From Lucinisca nassula (lineage: Eukaryota > Mollusca > Bivalvia > Lucinida > Lucinidae): a stretch of 64,000 bases of DNA. The translations under genes were made by a program, and so were the position numbers. The first letter of the stretch is position 1. Every line of letters begins with the position of its first letter. Below the pieces are notes generated by a model. It was given only the letters and a program-made list of their open reading frames with translations, did not search any database and was not told where the DNA came from. The DNA lies in NCBI GenBank assembly GCA_963580285.1, contig CAUZLF010000207.1, positions 62,001 through 126,000 of the forward strand. The letters run 5' to 3'. Positions 33,401 to 44,403 of the stretch are shown piece after piece.

Positions 33401-34644
33401 ATAGTAAGGGTTTATTAAGAGTGGGCGGTCGATTAGCAAAGTCTGAACTTAGGGAAAATGAGAAACACCCCATCATCATTCCCGGTCGACATCATATTGC
33501 TACCTTGCTAGTTAGGCATTATCACCTCCTTGTAGAACACCAAGGACGCCATTTGACTGAAGGCGCCATACGGTCTGCTGGCTATTGGCTAATCAGTGGC
33601 AAGAGGCTGATTTCTTCAATTATCCATAAGTGCGTTAAATGTCGTAAACTACGTGGCAAGTATGAGGTTCAGAAGATGGCAGACCTCCCCCCAGATCGGC
33701 TTAAGCCTGGTCCCCCTTTCACAGCAGTTGGAGTCGATACCTTCGGTCCATGGTCAATTGTTGCTCGACGTACCAGGGGAGGTTTCTCTGAAAGTAAAAG
33801 ATGGGCCTTGCTCTTTACTTGTCTGACCACCCGTGGAGTACATATAGAAGTGATCGAGGAACTAAGCGCGTCGTCTTTTGTTAACGCCCTCAAGCGGTTT
33901 GTTGCAATAAGGGGAAATGTTAAAGAGCTACGGTCAGATCGTGGGACCAATTTTATTGGTGCGGTGGATGCTATTGGTGCTGTGTGTATCAATGTTGAAG
34001 ACACTTTCATAAAGCGATTCCTGAACAGCAAGAAAATGATCTGGCGTTTCAATCCGCCACACTCCTCTCACATGGGAGGAGTTTGGGAACGTATGATAGG
34101 TGTTACACGCAGAATCTTGGATTCAATGCTATCGGAGCATTCTTCTAAACTTACCCACGAGGTGCTGACCACCCTTCTTGCGGAAGTGAGTGCCATCATC
34201 AATGCTCGCCCCTTGGTGGCTGTCTCACATGATCCTGAGGCTCCCGAAGTTTTGAGTCCTTCCTTGCTCCTTACCCAAAAAACTGATGTCGCCATTGAAT
34301 CTCCTGGGCCTATAGATCTGAAAAACCTTTACAAATCACAATGGAAGAGGGTGCAAACCTTGGCAGACTTGTTCTGGACTCGTTGGCGTCATGAATATTT
34401 GAACACTCTTCAAAGACGCCACAGATGGCAATCCGAAAGACCTAACCTGAGTAATGGAGACATCGTCCTCTTAAAGGACCATGAACTTTGTAGAAATGAA
34501 TGGCCGTTAGGGATTGTTGATAACGCGTTACCCAGCCAAGATGGTAAAGTTCGCAAGGTCGAAGTCGCCACTTTCAAAAACGGTAAACGGACAGTATACA
34601 CCCGTCCAGTTACAGAACTCGTTTTACTTCTGTCGGAAGATTAA
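30479..34644 (+). CDS. BEL/Pao pol portion of gag-pol
   Basis: Domains in order, residues counted from 30493. Aspartic protease-like segment with MIDDQSNRSL (about 75). Reverse transcriptase with TADIEQMFHC (about 427) and FYVDDG (about 510). RNase H with FSDAS (about 692), FYTDSK (about 765) and RNPAD (about 810). Integrase with an HHCC zinc motif (H..H about 1005-1016, CVKC about 1047) and a DDE triad in GVDTFGP (about 1081), RSDRGTNF (about 1148) and GVWERMIG (about 1198). The C-terminal domain typical of Pao ends at WPLGIVDNA and TRPVTELVLLL. All catalytic residues are visible. Translation would need the upstream gag frame, now cut by the LINE fragment. Confidence 0.96.
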
Positions 34645-34728
34645 AGAACACATTTAACCATTTGTGTGTATTACAGGGTATTTTGTGTTTTGATTATTAA
34701 GTGATAGCTTACGCCATCAGACGGGGAG
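34645..34728 (+). promoter_or_regulatory. BEL/Pao 3' untranslated region and polypurine tract
   Basis: AGACGGGGAG ends immediately before the 3' LTR and is the expected plus-strand primer. Confidence 0.8.
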
Positions 34729-35290
34729 TGTTCTGCCTCTCGCTTACGCAGGTGTTGCCCAGTCGCTTGTCGGTTGTTTTGACAGATTCGGTAATTCGGC
34801 TTCGTTTCTCCATGCTAATAGTCATTCATGCTAATAGCTTGCGCGTCAGTTTTGAGCAGTTCGACGAAACCATACTTTCTGCGGCTCTGTGCCAAATTAT
34901 TCCCGTATTCGAGAGTCCCCACTGTGTAAGTGATAAGTGTAGTCCCTGTCCCTTTTTCCTCATGACTTTTGAACCCTTGTAATTATCAGAATTTGCACTT
35001 TATTGCTTTTCGGTGAATTTCCGACCCGTTGTAATTGTGAACATTCGCTGTCTGTGTTTACATATTTGTATTCAGACATATTTGACAAATTAGTGAGGCA
35101 ATTTCTTTCATCCATTTTCAGCTTTTTACCACAAACACACGCACACATTATCGACTATTGTGTTGAGATATGGGATAAACGTAGAAACAGAATCAGGTTC
35201 CTGTTGTCTTCACCCTACCCCTTGTCTGCATCACACGATCGTGGTTAACCTGACTGTAAGATGAGTGTATTTACACCCTGAGGCAGTACA
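34729..35290 (+). repeat. BEL/Pao 3' LTR
   Basis: 562 bp, TGTTCTGCC to GCAGTACA, with one difference from the 5' LTR and followed by TCCTT. Confidence 0.95.
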
Positions 35291-35465
35291 TCCTTATTTG
35301 TAAGAGCATTTCATTAGAGTCTCGAATGTCAATCTCCCTTATAGCAGAGGGAGCAGTGAAAACGTTTTGATACCCTCTGTAAATGAAATACCAGCAACAG
35401 CCTACTATTACAATGCTATCAGAGATTAAGAAAATAAAGTATTGTCCACCTTCCGTGAATGAAGG

Positions 35466-36325
35466 GGTCTCTGGTCAAGCCCATCTGAGTCTGATAGTTG
35501 GTTTTCTTTTGCTCCAGTATTTCAGTTATTTCATGCTGGCGAAACATCATTGTTGTTTCATGTCTGTAGTCGTTTGATTTTTATGTTCTCGGAGATGCTG
35601 CACTGATGAGTTAGAAAGCCTTCATGCGGACTGAACAAATTATTTGTCTAAACTACGACAGAACCTACGTAATATAGGATCTTACATGAGTGTTCATGTA
35701 TTATTGAATTTATTAAACGAGTTGAGGAAAAGGGATAAAATGCGAGGCTTTGCCGAGCATTTTATCCCTTTTCCTCAACGAGTTTAATAAATTAAAAAAT
35801 ACACGAGCACGAATGCAAGATTCTATTTATCATATGACATTTAAAACGCATTTTATTCACGAGTGTTTACAAAAATGTCAATATTCCGCCATTAGTAAAC
35901 GCGACGTCGTTAAGGACGTCGTACACGTAACGTTACGGGACGTATCTAGCTAATTTGCATATTTAATCCACTAGTGAATTATCGAAAATAATACATCGCG
36001 TTATTACCTTCTCAGACGCGACGTCATATGATAAAAATCAATCTAAACCCCAGCAAATAACTTTTACTGACCGTTCCAAGGCGGTTCTTTTGTCGTGGTT
36101 TATTTTTGTTATAGTCTTTGCATGTATGTTTTGGTAAAATCAATTCATTTTGGATAGCCGTTTGGCCATTTTGTGGGAAAGTAACTGTCCTTTGGCTTTC
36201 CGCTTGTGACGTTTTCATTATAGGGAAGTTATTTTTGTCTCTGTTTCTTTCCCTTTTAATGTCTTGGATGGGAGGTGTGAGGTAATTGTATCGAGTCATG
36301 ATAACTGCATTCACTTCCATTTTAC
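35466..36325 (+). mobile_element. PLE 3' tail interrupted by a fold-back MITE
   Basis: The tail text (GTTGGTTTTCTTTTGCTCC, CACTGATGAGTTAGAAAGCC, GCGGACTGAACAAATT) runs to about 35666. It resumes at about 36032 (AAAATCAATCTAAACCCC, CTGACCGTTCCAAGGCGG, GGGAAAGTAACTGTCC) and ends near CACTTCCATTTT at 36325. The intervening segment is a separate palindromic element. Confidence 0.75.
35667..36031 (+). mobile_element. Fold-back MITE, copy 1
   Basis: It begins TAGGATCTTACATGAG and ends GACGTCATATGATA. A strong hairpin near 35705-35795 pairs about 37 bp on each side (AACGAGTTGAGGAAAAGGGA and its complement) around a loop of about 12 nt. The right half carries AAACGCGACGTCGTTAAGG and AATCCACTAGTG. 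No frame. Related copies lie at 40978, 44404 and 46305. Confidence 0.75.
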
Positions 36326-36776
36326 TAGGGTATGCAAACGTTGACTTGTTCATACGATATCAATGTACAGCCCTAAATAGTTGGATGTTATCTTTCATGG
36401 TCCCTTGAAAATAGTGAGATGTTTTTATTATAGACCTGGACAACAGTTGATTACGTGATGTCATTTGTGTTCCGTTTGGCCTTGTTGTGGGAAATTATCT
36501 GTCCTTTTGGCTTTCCATTTGTGACGCTTTTATTATAGTGAAGTTATTTTATCTGTGTGTTTCTTTCCCTTTGATGTCTTGGAAGGGAGGTGTGAGGTAA
36601 TTCTATCGATTCCTTATCATTGCCTTCACTTCCATTTTGCTAGGGTATGCAATACGTTGACTTGTTAACACAATATCAATGTACAGCCCCAAATAGTTGG
36701 CAGTTATCTTTCATTATCCCTTGAAAATAGTGAGATGTTTTTCTTATGTACCTGGACAACTGTTGTTTAAGTCGTG
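36130..36776 (+). repeat. Tandem duplication of about 330 bp
   Basis: Both halves (about 36130-36455 and 36465-36776) contain a PLE-tail end (CACTTCCATTTT, GCTAGGGTATGC) followed by GACTTGTT, ATATCAATGTACAGCCC and GAAAATAGTGAGATGTTTTT. They have diverged by many substitutions, so this duplication is old. Confidence 0.6.
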
Positions 36777-36879
36777 TCGGTTGGTTTAGGCTTTAAAAAT
36801 CATAAAGGAAGATTCTTAACACTCTTTTTTCATATTACAGAAAGACACACATGTTGAAAAATCGTCTGTATTATTTATT

Positions 36880-38229
36880 TTGTCCAAGACCATTCACTCA
36901 GTTGCTTGCAGCAATTGCGAGCTCTGGTACCACACAGCCTGCATGAAAATGAGCACTCTCATCTATGAGACACTGAGCGACAGTGAAACAAGTTGGTACT
37001 GCTGCAACTGTGGCCTTCCAAACTTCCACTCTAGCCTCTTCGAAGACTCGTCATCTCTAATCCTCAACCAAAACAGCGCCACACCATCCAACGTGAGCTC
37101 AGCTGACACTACTTTTAGCTACAATCAGGACATTGGCTCGCCAAGACTAACATCCTCTCCAATAAGGAGTAAACCAATGCCCATGTCCAAAAAGTCTCTT
37201 CAAATCATCACTGTAAATTTCCAAAGTATGAGAGCCAAGCGTGAAGAATTCTGGGCCCTTCTCCAATACTCAGCACCTGACATCATAATCTGCACAGAAA
37301 CCTGGCTCCACCCAAATATCTATGAGAAGGAAGTCCTGCCCGACAGCTACCGCTTTGCAGCCCGGCGAGACCGCAAATCCAGTCCCCATGGCGGGGTTGC
37401 TATCGTCACCAGTGCTGACATTGACGCCTCTGAAATAGAGATTGATACCTGCGCCGAAATAGTAGCGGCGTCAATCCCTTGTAGTCGTCCCCCAGACAAT
37501 AATCTTGAGACCATGCAAGAACTGCAGCGTTGTGCATCCCTCATCGCAACTCGGCACCGCAACCAACCACTATATATTGGTGGGGATACAAACCTCCCAG
37601 ATGTCGACTGGAAGACATCTAGTATCTCGGGTAATAGGTACCCGGTCTCCATCAGCAGTACTCTGGTTGACCTCTTCAACGACATTGGCTGCGAACAGAT
37701 GGTTACGTTCCCAACACGCCTAGACAACACTCTCGATGTGTTTGCAACAAATAGGCCCTCCCTAGTCACTAAGTGCACCCCTATACCAGGGATAAGTGAC
37801 CATGACATTGTCCTCACTGATGTTAACGTACTGCCTGCAAGGAGGAAACCAGTACCTCGACTCGTCCATCTGTGGAAAAGTGCCGACTTGGATGCAATGA
37901 CCTCACGCCTCACAGACTTTGCCACTATGTTTACAACAATCAACAGTGCTTCTACCCCAATCAACCAGCTCTGGGACGACTTCAAGAAAGAGTGCACAGC
38001 CACCATAAATAAGTGTGTCCCATCAAAGATGACCTCAACACGATTTAGCCAACCCTGGTGCAACAGGTCCATCCGCAAACTCTCACGGAGAAAGAAGCGG
38101 GCATACAAGCGAGCTCGGAAATCAAACAAGAAAGAAGATTGGGTCAGTTACAAAAACCTACAGACTGCCACAAAACAAGAGTGCAAATCAGCCCACAACA
38201 AGTACGTCAGTGACCTAGCCTCAGGTTAA
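36880..38229 (+). pseudogene. LINE PHD/endonuclease part, ended by a nonsense codon
   Basis: It has no ATG; the frame enters from the truncated 5' end. Residues 1-45 are the back half of a PHD finger (CSNCELWYHTACMKM, then WYCCNCGLPNF). Residues about 107-325 are an APE-like endonuclease with LQIITVNFQSMRAK, CTETWLHPN (catalytic Glu), GGDTNLPDVDW and ISDHDIVL. The linker towards the RT follows. A TAA at 38227-38229 stops the frame, and the RT continues in the same frame straight after it. A single-base change in a lysine codon would explain the stop. Confidence 0.85.
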
Positions 38230-39951
38230 AACTCAAAGAAGCTGTACACTTTTGTAAAAAGCAAGAAATGTGATGGCTCTGGGGTAGCACCTCTGAAGCG
38301 AGATGGAATAAACCATGCAGACGCCAATACCAAGGCTGAAATACTGAATGATCAGTTCACGTCAGTTTTCACCAACGAAGACACACAGTCGCCCCTTCCA
38401 GATCTGGGTCCCTCACCATACCCAGACGCCCCTCCCATAAGTGTCACAGAAAACGGAGTTCTCAAACTCCTACAAGGCCTCAATCCGAACAAGGCAACCG
38501 GACCAGATGCCATCCCATCCAGATTCCTTAAGGAAATGGCACAGCCTCTAGCTCCGGCACTCACCCTTTTCTTCCGGGCATCTTTGGACCAGGGGGAAAT
38601 CCCAGTTGACTGGAAGACCGCAAACGTCACCCCTATCTACAAGAAGGGCGATAAGGGCAAGCCTTCCAACTACAGACCGATCAGTCTCACCTCTGTAACA
38701 TGCAAGCTGCTCGAGCACGTCATACACAGCTGTTTGATGATGTTCTTCGATAGACACAACATCATCAGTGAATACCAGCACGGGTTCAGGAAGCGCCGCT
38801 CCTGTGAATCACAGCTCATCACCACAGTGAACGATCTTGTCACTGGCCTGGATAAGTCCAAACAGATTGATGCAATTCTTTTGGACTTCTCCAAAGCCTT
38901 TGACAAGGTACCGCACGAGCGTCTGCTCCTGAAGCTGCACCACTATGGAGTCAGACATAACACACTTAAGTGGATCCGCAGCTTCTTGAGCCATCGCAGC
39001 CAGCAAGTTCTACTAGATGGGACCTCTTCGAGATCTGCACCAGTCACCTCAGGAGTCCCCCAAGACACAGTACTAGGACCTCTCCTTTTCCTGGCCTATA
39101 TAAATGACTTGCCTGAGCGTGTTAAAGCTTCCATCTGTCGCCTCTTTGCTGACGACTCCCTGCTCTACAGAGAGATCAACACAGCAGAGGATGCAAAGCT
39201 ACTCCAGGAGGATCTAGATGGACTACAGGACTGGGAGAGGACATGGCTGATGGAATTCAACGCTGACAAGTGGGAGGTCCTTCGAATCTCCAACAAGCGG
39301 AAGATTGTCGAAGCCACCTACACCATCCATGGCCAGACCCTACAGGAGACCAAGAAGGCCAAGTACTTGGGCGTCGTACTCTCCTCAAACATGTCTTGGA
39401 ATGCTCATGTCGACTCGGTCACCCAAAAGGCCAACAACACACTAGCCTTCCTAAGGAGAAATTTAGGTTCATGCCCCAAGTCCACCAAGGAGGAATGCTA
39501 CAAAACCCTCGTCAGGCCACAGACAGAAAATGCATCCACCGTCTGGGACCCCTACACCAAGGCCCTCACACATCGTGTCGAGATGGTACAACGCAGAGCT
39601 GCCAGATTTGTTTCTGGGGATTACCGCCGAACAAGCAGCGTTAGTACCATGCTCGACAGCCTGGGTTGGGAAAGCCTCCAAGACCGCAGAAGCCAAGCCA
39701 AGGCTGTAATGATGTACCAGATTGTAAACGGACTTGTTGCCGTCAGTGTCCCCACCTCCATACACCACCAAGGCGTAACTACAAGAGGACACTGCAACCG
39801 GTTCATCCCTCCTTTCTGCAGAACCCAGACGATGAAGGGGTCCTTCTTCCCCACGGCAGTCCTCATCTGGAACCAACTCCCTGACGGCCTTGTCGCAGCC
39901 CCCAGCTTGGAGACCTTCAAGTCTGGGATCGCCGCAGCCCACCACTTCTAA
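38230..39951 (+). pseudogene. LINE reverse transcriptase part
   Basis: This continues the frame of 36880-38229. RT motifs: NVTPIYKKGDKGKPSNYRPI, LLDFSKAFDKVPHE (first catalytic Asp), SGVPQDTVLGP and FADDSLLY (catalytic DD). The C-terminal region has RLVQRRAARFV-like text (EMVQRRAARFVSGDYRR) and SFFPTAVLIWNQLPDGLV. SGVPQ is followed by D where the family normally has G, probably damaging. Apart from that and the upstream nonsense codon the frame is undamaged, so the insertion is fairly young. Confidence 0.88.
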
Positions 39952-40078
39952 TCCAGCTGGCGGTTTTTAACCTGTTTTTTAAGTTTTGGACCCTCCCTCA
40001 CACATGTACATAGTCACCATGGTGCGAGTATGCTAGCAGATTTGCAGCCCTGCACGACACAAGAAGAAGAAGAAGAAG

Positions 40079-40977
40079 ATTTGAATATTATGTTGCGTTT
40101 TGTGTGTGTGTGTGTGTGTTTGTTGTTGTTTTTATTTAATATCTATTTTTGGTACATGTACTTTCCTTTCATAGCCAAAATCATTTCATGAAAGAAGTTT
40201 TCCTTTCCTTTCCCTGCATTTCATTTCTGCATTCCCTGCAGATAGGATTTGACCGTTATTTTTATTTGCAAGTTTATTTGGATGAACAAAACAAAGTATA
40301 AAACAACTTAAAATTCATTTATTCTCTTCAAAGAAAAAAAAACATATTTTAACATGACCATATGAATTTATGTAATTTTCCTTTCAACATTTCCAACTGC
40401 TTCCTAGAAAATTTCCTTCAAGAAAAGAAGGTTCTTGTCATAATTCATCACTGTTCATATATGAAAACACATCCGGTTTACATTTTCAACATTTTGACCG
40501 ATCCATATCTTGGATAGCTGCAACTGCAGGCTGCAACTGCAGGGCACGAGCGGTTGGTCTATATAGCGAAAGGAACCATCTACAAAGGGATTTTTGTGTT
40601 TAGAAACGTTCAATAGATTTTGTAGTATTTCTTTCTATTGATAGAATAATATTTTCATTGAAATTGTTCCAGTTACCCTGAATATCGGCAGGCAGAGTAT
40701 CAAGTTTGTGTTTAACATTTCTGTAGTTATACATGTATATAATTATAAATTCTCTTTGAGTACATATAGTTTCCTCTTTTGTTTTCTCTTATTTCCAGTT
40801 AACAGTTATTTTTGAATTTCACCAGTCGTTTAGTTTAATAATATTGTATTGCAAGACACGCAAAAGGTTTGGGGCAAAAGTTCTCACAACACCTGTTAGG
40901 TCCTCCCCATACATGGTCACATCTGATACATATGAAAATGGCATGACAAACTGCACCTATTTAATAAATAAATTTAT
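40079..40977. other. AT-rich unassigned sequence
   Basis: It has a (TG)n run at about 40099-40119 and no gene or clear repeat. A short direct repeat of GCTGCAACTGCAGG occurs near 40518-40545. Confidence 0.4.
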
Positions 40978-41335
40978 CATATGACGTCGCGTCTGAGAGT
41001 GTAATAACGCTATGTTAAAAATTGTATAATCCACTAGTGGATTAAATATGCAAATTAGTTCGATACGCCCAGTAACGTTACATGTACGACGTCCTTAACG
41101 ACGTCGCGTTTACTAATGGCGGAATAGTGACATTTTTATAAAACAATCGTGAATATAATGTGTTTTAAACGTCATTTTATAAACAGAATCTTGCATTCGT
41201 GCTCATGTAATATTGGATTTATTAAACTCGTTGAGGAAAAGGGATAAAATGCTCGGCAAAGCCTCGCAGTTAATCCCTTTTCCTCAACTCGTTTAATAAA
41301 TTCAATTATACATGAACATTCATACCAGATCCTCT
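40978..41335 (-). mobile_element. Fold-back MITE, copy 2
   Basis: The plus strand starts ATCATATGACGTCGCGTCTG and ends AGATCCTCTATA, the complement of copy 1. The hairpin arms (AACTCGTTGAGGAAAAGGGA and complement) are retained at about 41220-41310. Confidence 0.75.
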
Positions 41336-41454
41336 ATAAATAAATATAAGTTTTGTCATCGATATTTCAGGCAGAATTAAGCCATCGCATGTTTATATTT
41401 TAATGACATATTAAATAGGATTGTTTAGCCCCCGCCCATCGGGGCTTCAAGAAG

Positions 41455-41735
41455 TAGATGGGCTGCATGATGCTTCCATGCAGAGCTGAAACCCAACGCA
41501 TACGTGTACTGCTAAACCACTTAGAGGATCTAAACTTGCACGGGCAAAGCGGTGCGAGTCGGACCGTCCATGCTTATAAACTCTATTGGTTTCATTGGGC
41601 GACAGGCTTGAGATGTCATTTCATCTCATGGTCGGGTTAAAATCTTACAAGATTGGAAGCAACGTCTCCAAAATGACCTATACCGTGTTGACGGGGACGT
41701 TAAACCTTAAATCAAACAAACAAACAAATGGGATT
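41455..41735 (+). mobile_element. SINE, uninterrupted copy
   Basis: Head GGCTGCATGATGCTTCC, middle CGGACCGTCCATGCTTATAA, body CTATTGGTTTCATTGGGCGA and GGAAGCAACGTCTCC, tail GACGTTAAACC followed by AAATCAAACAAACAAACAAA. It gives the reference order for the split copy at 18349-20695. The tRNA similarity of its head is weak. Confidence 0.8.
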
Positions 41736-42319
41736 GTAACGAGTTGATATTGCTAAATCTTCTCGTGTCTTTTATATATCTCTGAACTGCATCAGAGAGT
41801 ATAGTATTGTTACTTTCAACTTGCTTTTCATCACCATACAGTAACTTATATTAAGGTTTATAGGATGAAAATTCGGGTAGTCAGAAAAAAAATGATACGT
41901 TCTCTGTTGTATGTGTGGCATACAAATAAAGAAGTGCTCTGCGTTCTCACATCTCTCGAATGTCTCCACACTTGCATGAATGACTTGGAATGAGATGATT
42001 CAGATAAAGGTCGTCTAGCGTGCAATACTGAAAGGTATCTATCACCACTATAATAATGACGGAACTTTGGTAATATCTTGGTCTTTTAATGTGATGTTAA
42101 AATGTAGTCAACCCATACATGACAATGGAATCTCCAATCTAATAAGTTTGGAGTGGTCCATTTCCAAGTATAGGGGTGCCAGATTTGTCTTGTTAGCGGT
42201 GTGTTTTGCAAAAATACATACACTTTCAGCAAACAGTGTAGACCCAGATCAGACGCCGCGTTTTAGCTATCTGGAATACATAGAGTGAAAAGAGAGGTAC
42301 TGAATATGGTGGTTTAAAG

Positions 42320-42322
42320 ATG

Positions 42323-42402
<80 letters not shown>
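42320..42402 (+). repeat. (ATCT)n microsatellite
   Basis: About 20 copies of ATCT, followed by CTTCTGATACTGCGTCGGTC and GACCATTACCGCAG. The same follow-on text accompanies the microsatellite at 56252, so the repeat is attached to a dispersed element. Confidence 0.9.
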
Positions 42403-42403
<1 letters not shown>

Positions 42404-42611
42404 CTGATACTGCGTCGGTCACATTTGACCATTACCGCAGGTGTATATTACATACACTTTAGTAAATTATATAAAAGCTCTAAAATACGCTTAGGTACGT
42501 AGATAAATTGATAATGTTTATAACATTTTTACAAAGACTGTATGTCTCTATGCCATGTATTATTGTGGCCCGAGAATATTTAATAAAGTTACTGTTCTGT
42601 TCTGTTCTGAT

Positions 42612-42613
<2 letters not shown>

Positions 42614-42649
<36 letters not shown>

Positions 42650-42960
42650 TCGGGTTTAACGTCGCTTTCAACAATTTTTCAGTCATATCACGAAGGTGTC
42701 TGGTTGTGACAGGGAGCTCAATGCTCACTTTTATAGTGCTGCCTCACTGAAGTATCATGTCCCAGACACATTACATGATACCACACCCATTCACATTATC
42801 CCGACACTGGGTCGACCAGTCCTAGCTCTAGTCCGTAAATCTGAGTGCCAAGAGAGTAGCAGCTAGTACCATTTTTAACGACTTTGGTATGTCGCGGCCC
42901 GGGATCGAACCCGTGACCTACCGGAGCGGACACACTACCAACTGAGCTATCGGGGCCGGT
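42614..42960 (-). mobile_element. tRNA-Arg-like SINE with (CA)n tail, 12-bp TSD
   Basis: On the minus strand the head (42960-42890) reads GCCCCGATAGCTCAGTTGG, CCGCTCCGGTAGG (anticodon-like CCG) and GGTTCGATCCCGGGCC (B-box). The body ends with TTGAAAGCGACGTTAAACCC and a (CA)n tail at 42646-42614. CTGTTCTGATAA flanks both sides (42602-42613 and 42961-42972), so the microsatellite is part of the inserted element. Confidence 0.85.
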
Positions 42961-43636
42961 CTGTTCTGATAACGATACTAAATATAAAACACCTTTCAAA
43001 TCTAAATACGCCACTCTATACAAATTATTGAAACGTGGAAAACAATTGTAAAACAAATTAAAACTAATAATACAAGTCCATTTTGGAATGGTGTTTTAGA
43101 GGCTTGGATTGAAGTATAGTAGTCGCAGATAAGATTGACTAGGCGGAGCTATCGTTTGCACCTGCCTTTAGAATGTTCTATTAACATTATTATTTTGGCA
43201 TAATCTTATCTGTGCAAAATTATGTCAGTAATGACAATAATAGATTGACCTTCATACCATTGAGTAATTGCTGTCTCTCATATGGGATAAAAGAAATAAG
43301 GAAACATAAAAAGAAGCAAAATATTTACAATTTAATAAATGAAAAAAGAATTGCATAAAAAAGTCAAAGGAAATGGAATGAAAATTTTGGTAGAGAACTC
43401 GACATGAAAACTAAGGTGTTTCAAGTTGTTGCTGTTAAGGTCTAGCATTAAGTGTTTGGCATCTATAGACACGACGGGCGGCCGAGCTCCAAACAAATCT
43501 AAACGTCTTCAGCATGTGCATATCGGAAAAGTATACGACAAACAGCAACGAGTAAACAAATCCTAAATGATTCGCTCGATGCCTCAAATGCAGTTGTTGC
43601 CCTGAAAATACAAATGCCAGTACCAGCTCGACGGTA

Positions 43637-44100
43637 ACAGTAGAACTTTATTGACTCGAGCATCCATGGCTGATTTTTTTTTTTGGGGGGGGGGGTTGGG
43701 TTTTACGGCCCTTTCAAGATTATTTCACTCATATCGAGCCGATCGTTAATCAGAGGTGGGCGAAAACCGGAGTACCCGGAGAAAAACCACATGACCTTCC
43801 GTTGCAGAACTTGGCGTCTCGAGGCCCGAGGCCCGGCTCGAACCTACGGCGGTGAGAGACCTAATGACTAAGAGTCAGCGCTCTTATCCACTAGGCCACG
43901 GAGGCCCGTCATGGCTGATTTGAACTTATTCTTAAGTCGCTAGCGATTTCAGGCTCGTTCTTGAGTCGCAGGTGATTGCAGGGTCTGTCTTGAGTCGCTA
44001 GTGATTTCAGACTCGTTCTTGAGTCGCTGGCGATTTCAAGCTGGTTTCAAGTCCTTAGCGATTTCATCGTATTCACTTCTACTTCCCAGCAAGTAACGTT
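43637..44100 (+). repeat. Degraded pogo-like MITE with internal minisatellite
   Basis: It begins CAGTAGAACTTTATTGACTC, close to the end of the MITE at 45826. It is interrupted by a SINE. It then contains about five imperfect 27-28-bp units (CTTGAGTCGCTAGCGATTTC) at 43930-44068. The right end is not clear. Confidence 0.5.
43677..43909 (-). mobile_element. tRNA-derived SINE with 12-bp TSD
   Basis: The minus-strand head reads GCCTCCGTGGCCTAGTGG, AGAGCGCTGACTCTTAG and GGTTCGAGCCGGG. The body ends GGGCCGTAAAACCCAACC with a poly-C end. CATGGCTGATTT occurs on both sides (43665-43676 and 43910-43921). Confidence 0.85.
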
Positions 44101-44212
44101 ATAAAATTGATCTAGAAAGTTATGTTCTGAATTCATCTTGGAAATGAGGCGAGTGTAATGAGTACACCCAGCATACTGCCATTTAATTTTTCAAATAACC
44201 TCGCGTCTGAGA

Positions 44213-44366
44213 GTGAGTGAGTGTGTTTGACTTTTTTGTCCCAACCAACATACGGAGACGGGACATCGGTTTAAAGACTCATCCGAAAGCCTGGAAAAAG
44301 CCCGGGATCGAACCCACGACCCCTTGTTTATGAGGCGAGTAGCTTATCCACTACACCACGGAGGTT
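44213..44366 (-). mobile_element. tRNA-derived SINE
   Basis: The minus strand reads CCTCCGTGGTGTAGTGG, GCTACTCGCCTCATAAAC and GGTTCGATCCCGGGC, followed by a body with TCCGTATGTTGGTTGGGAC. Flanks GCGTCTGAGAGTG and GCATCTGAGAACG look like diverged target duplications. The relative at 54156 has the same head. Confidence 0.75.
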
Positions 44367-44403
44367 TCTGTAGCATCTGAGAACGTAATAACGGCATTAA
44401 TTT

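Larger units (their letters stand above)
26304..35290 (+). mobile_element. Full-length BEL/Pao LTR retrotransposon
   Basis: The element is bounded by two 562-bp LTRs and flanked by the 5-bp duplication TCCTT (26299-26303 and 35291-35295). The order is LTR, leader, gag, protease, RT, RNase H, integrase, purine tract, LTR, which is the BEL/Pao arrangement. Its single gag-pol frame (27435-29478 continuing at 30479-34644) would be open if a 1.0-kb LINE fragment were absent. The element lies in an old LINE relic. One LTR difference was found by eye, so insertion is recent. No envelope-like gene is present. Confidence 0.96.
36878..40078 (+). mobile_element. CR1/L2-like LINE, 5'-truncated
   Basis: A PHD-finger remnant, APE-type endonuclease and reverse transcriptase are encoded in a single frame, followed by a short 3' UTR and an (AAG)n tail (about 40062-40078). 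The first cysteines of the PHD finger are missing, which places the truncation near 36878. Target duplications could not be identified. Confidence 0.85.

Noticed and set aside
26304..35290. Endogenous retrovirus
   Set aside because: Domain order and sequence are BEL/Pao, and there is no envelope-like frame between integrase and the 3' LTR.
36830..36880. 3' splice site (TTTCATATTACAG) ahead of the PHD/EN/RT frame, suggesting a host exon
   Set aside because: The downstream frame is a LINE polyprotein truncated inside its PHD finger. A pyrimidine-rich AG is easily met by chance in AT-rich DNA.
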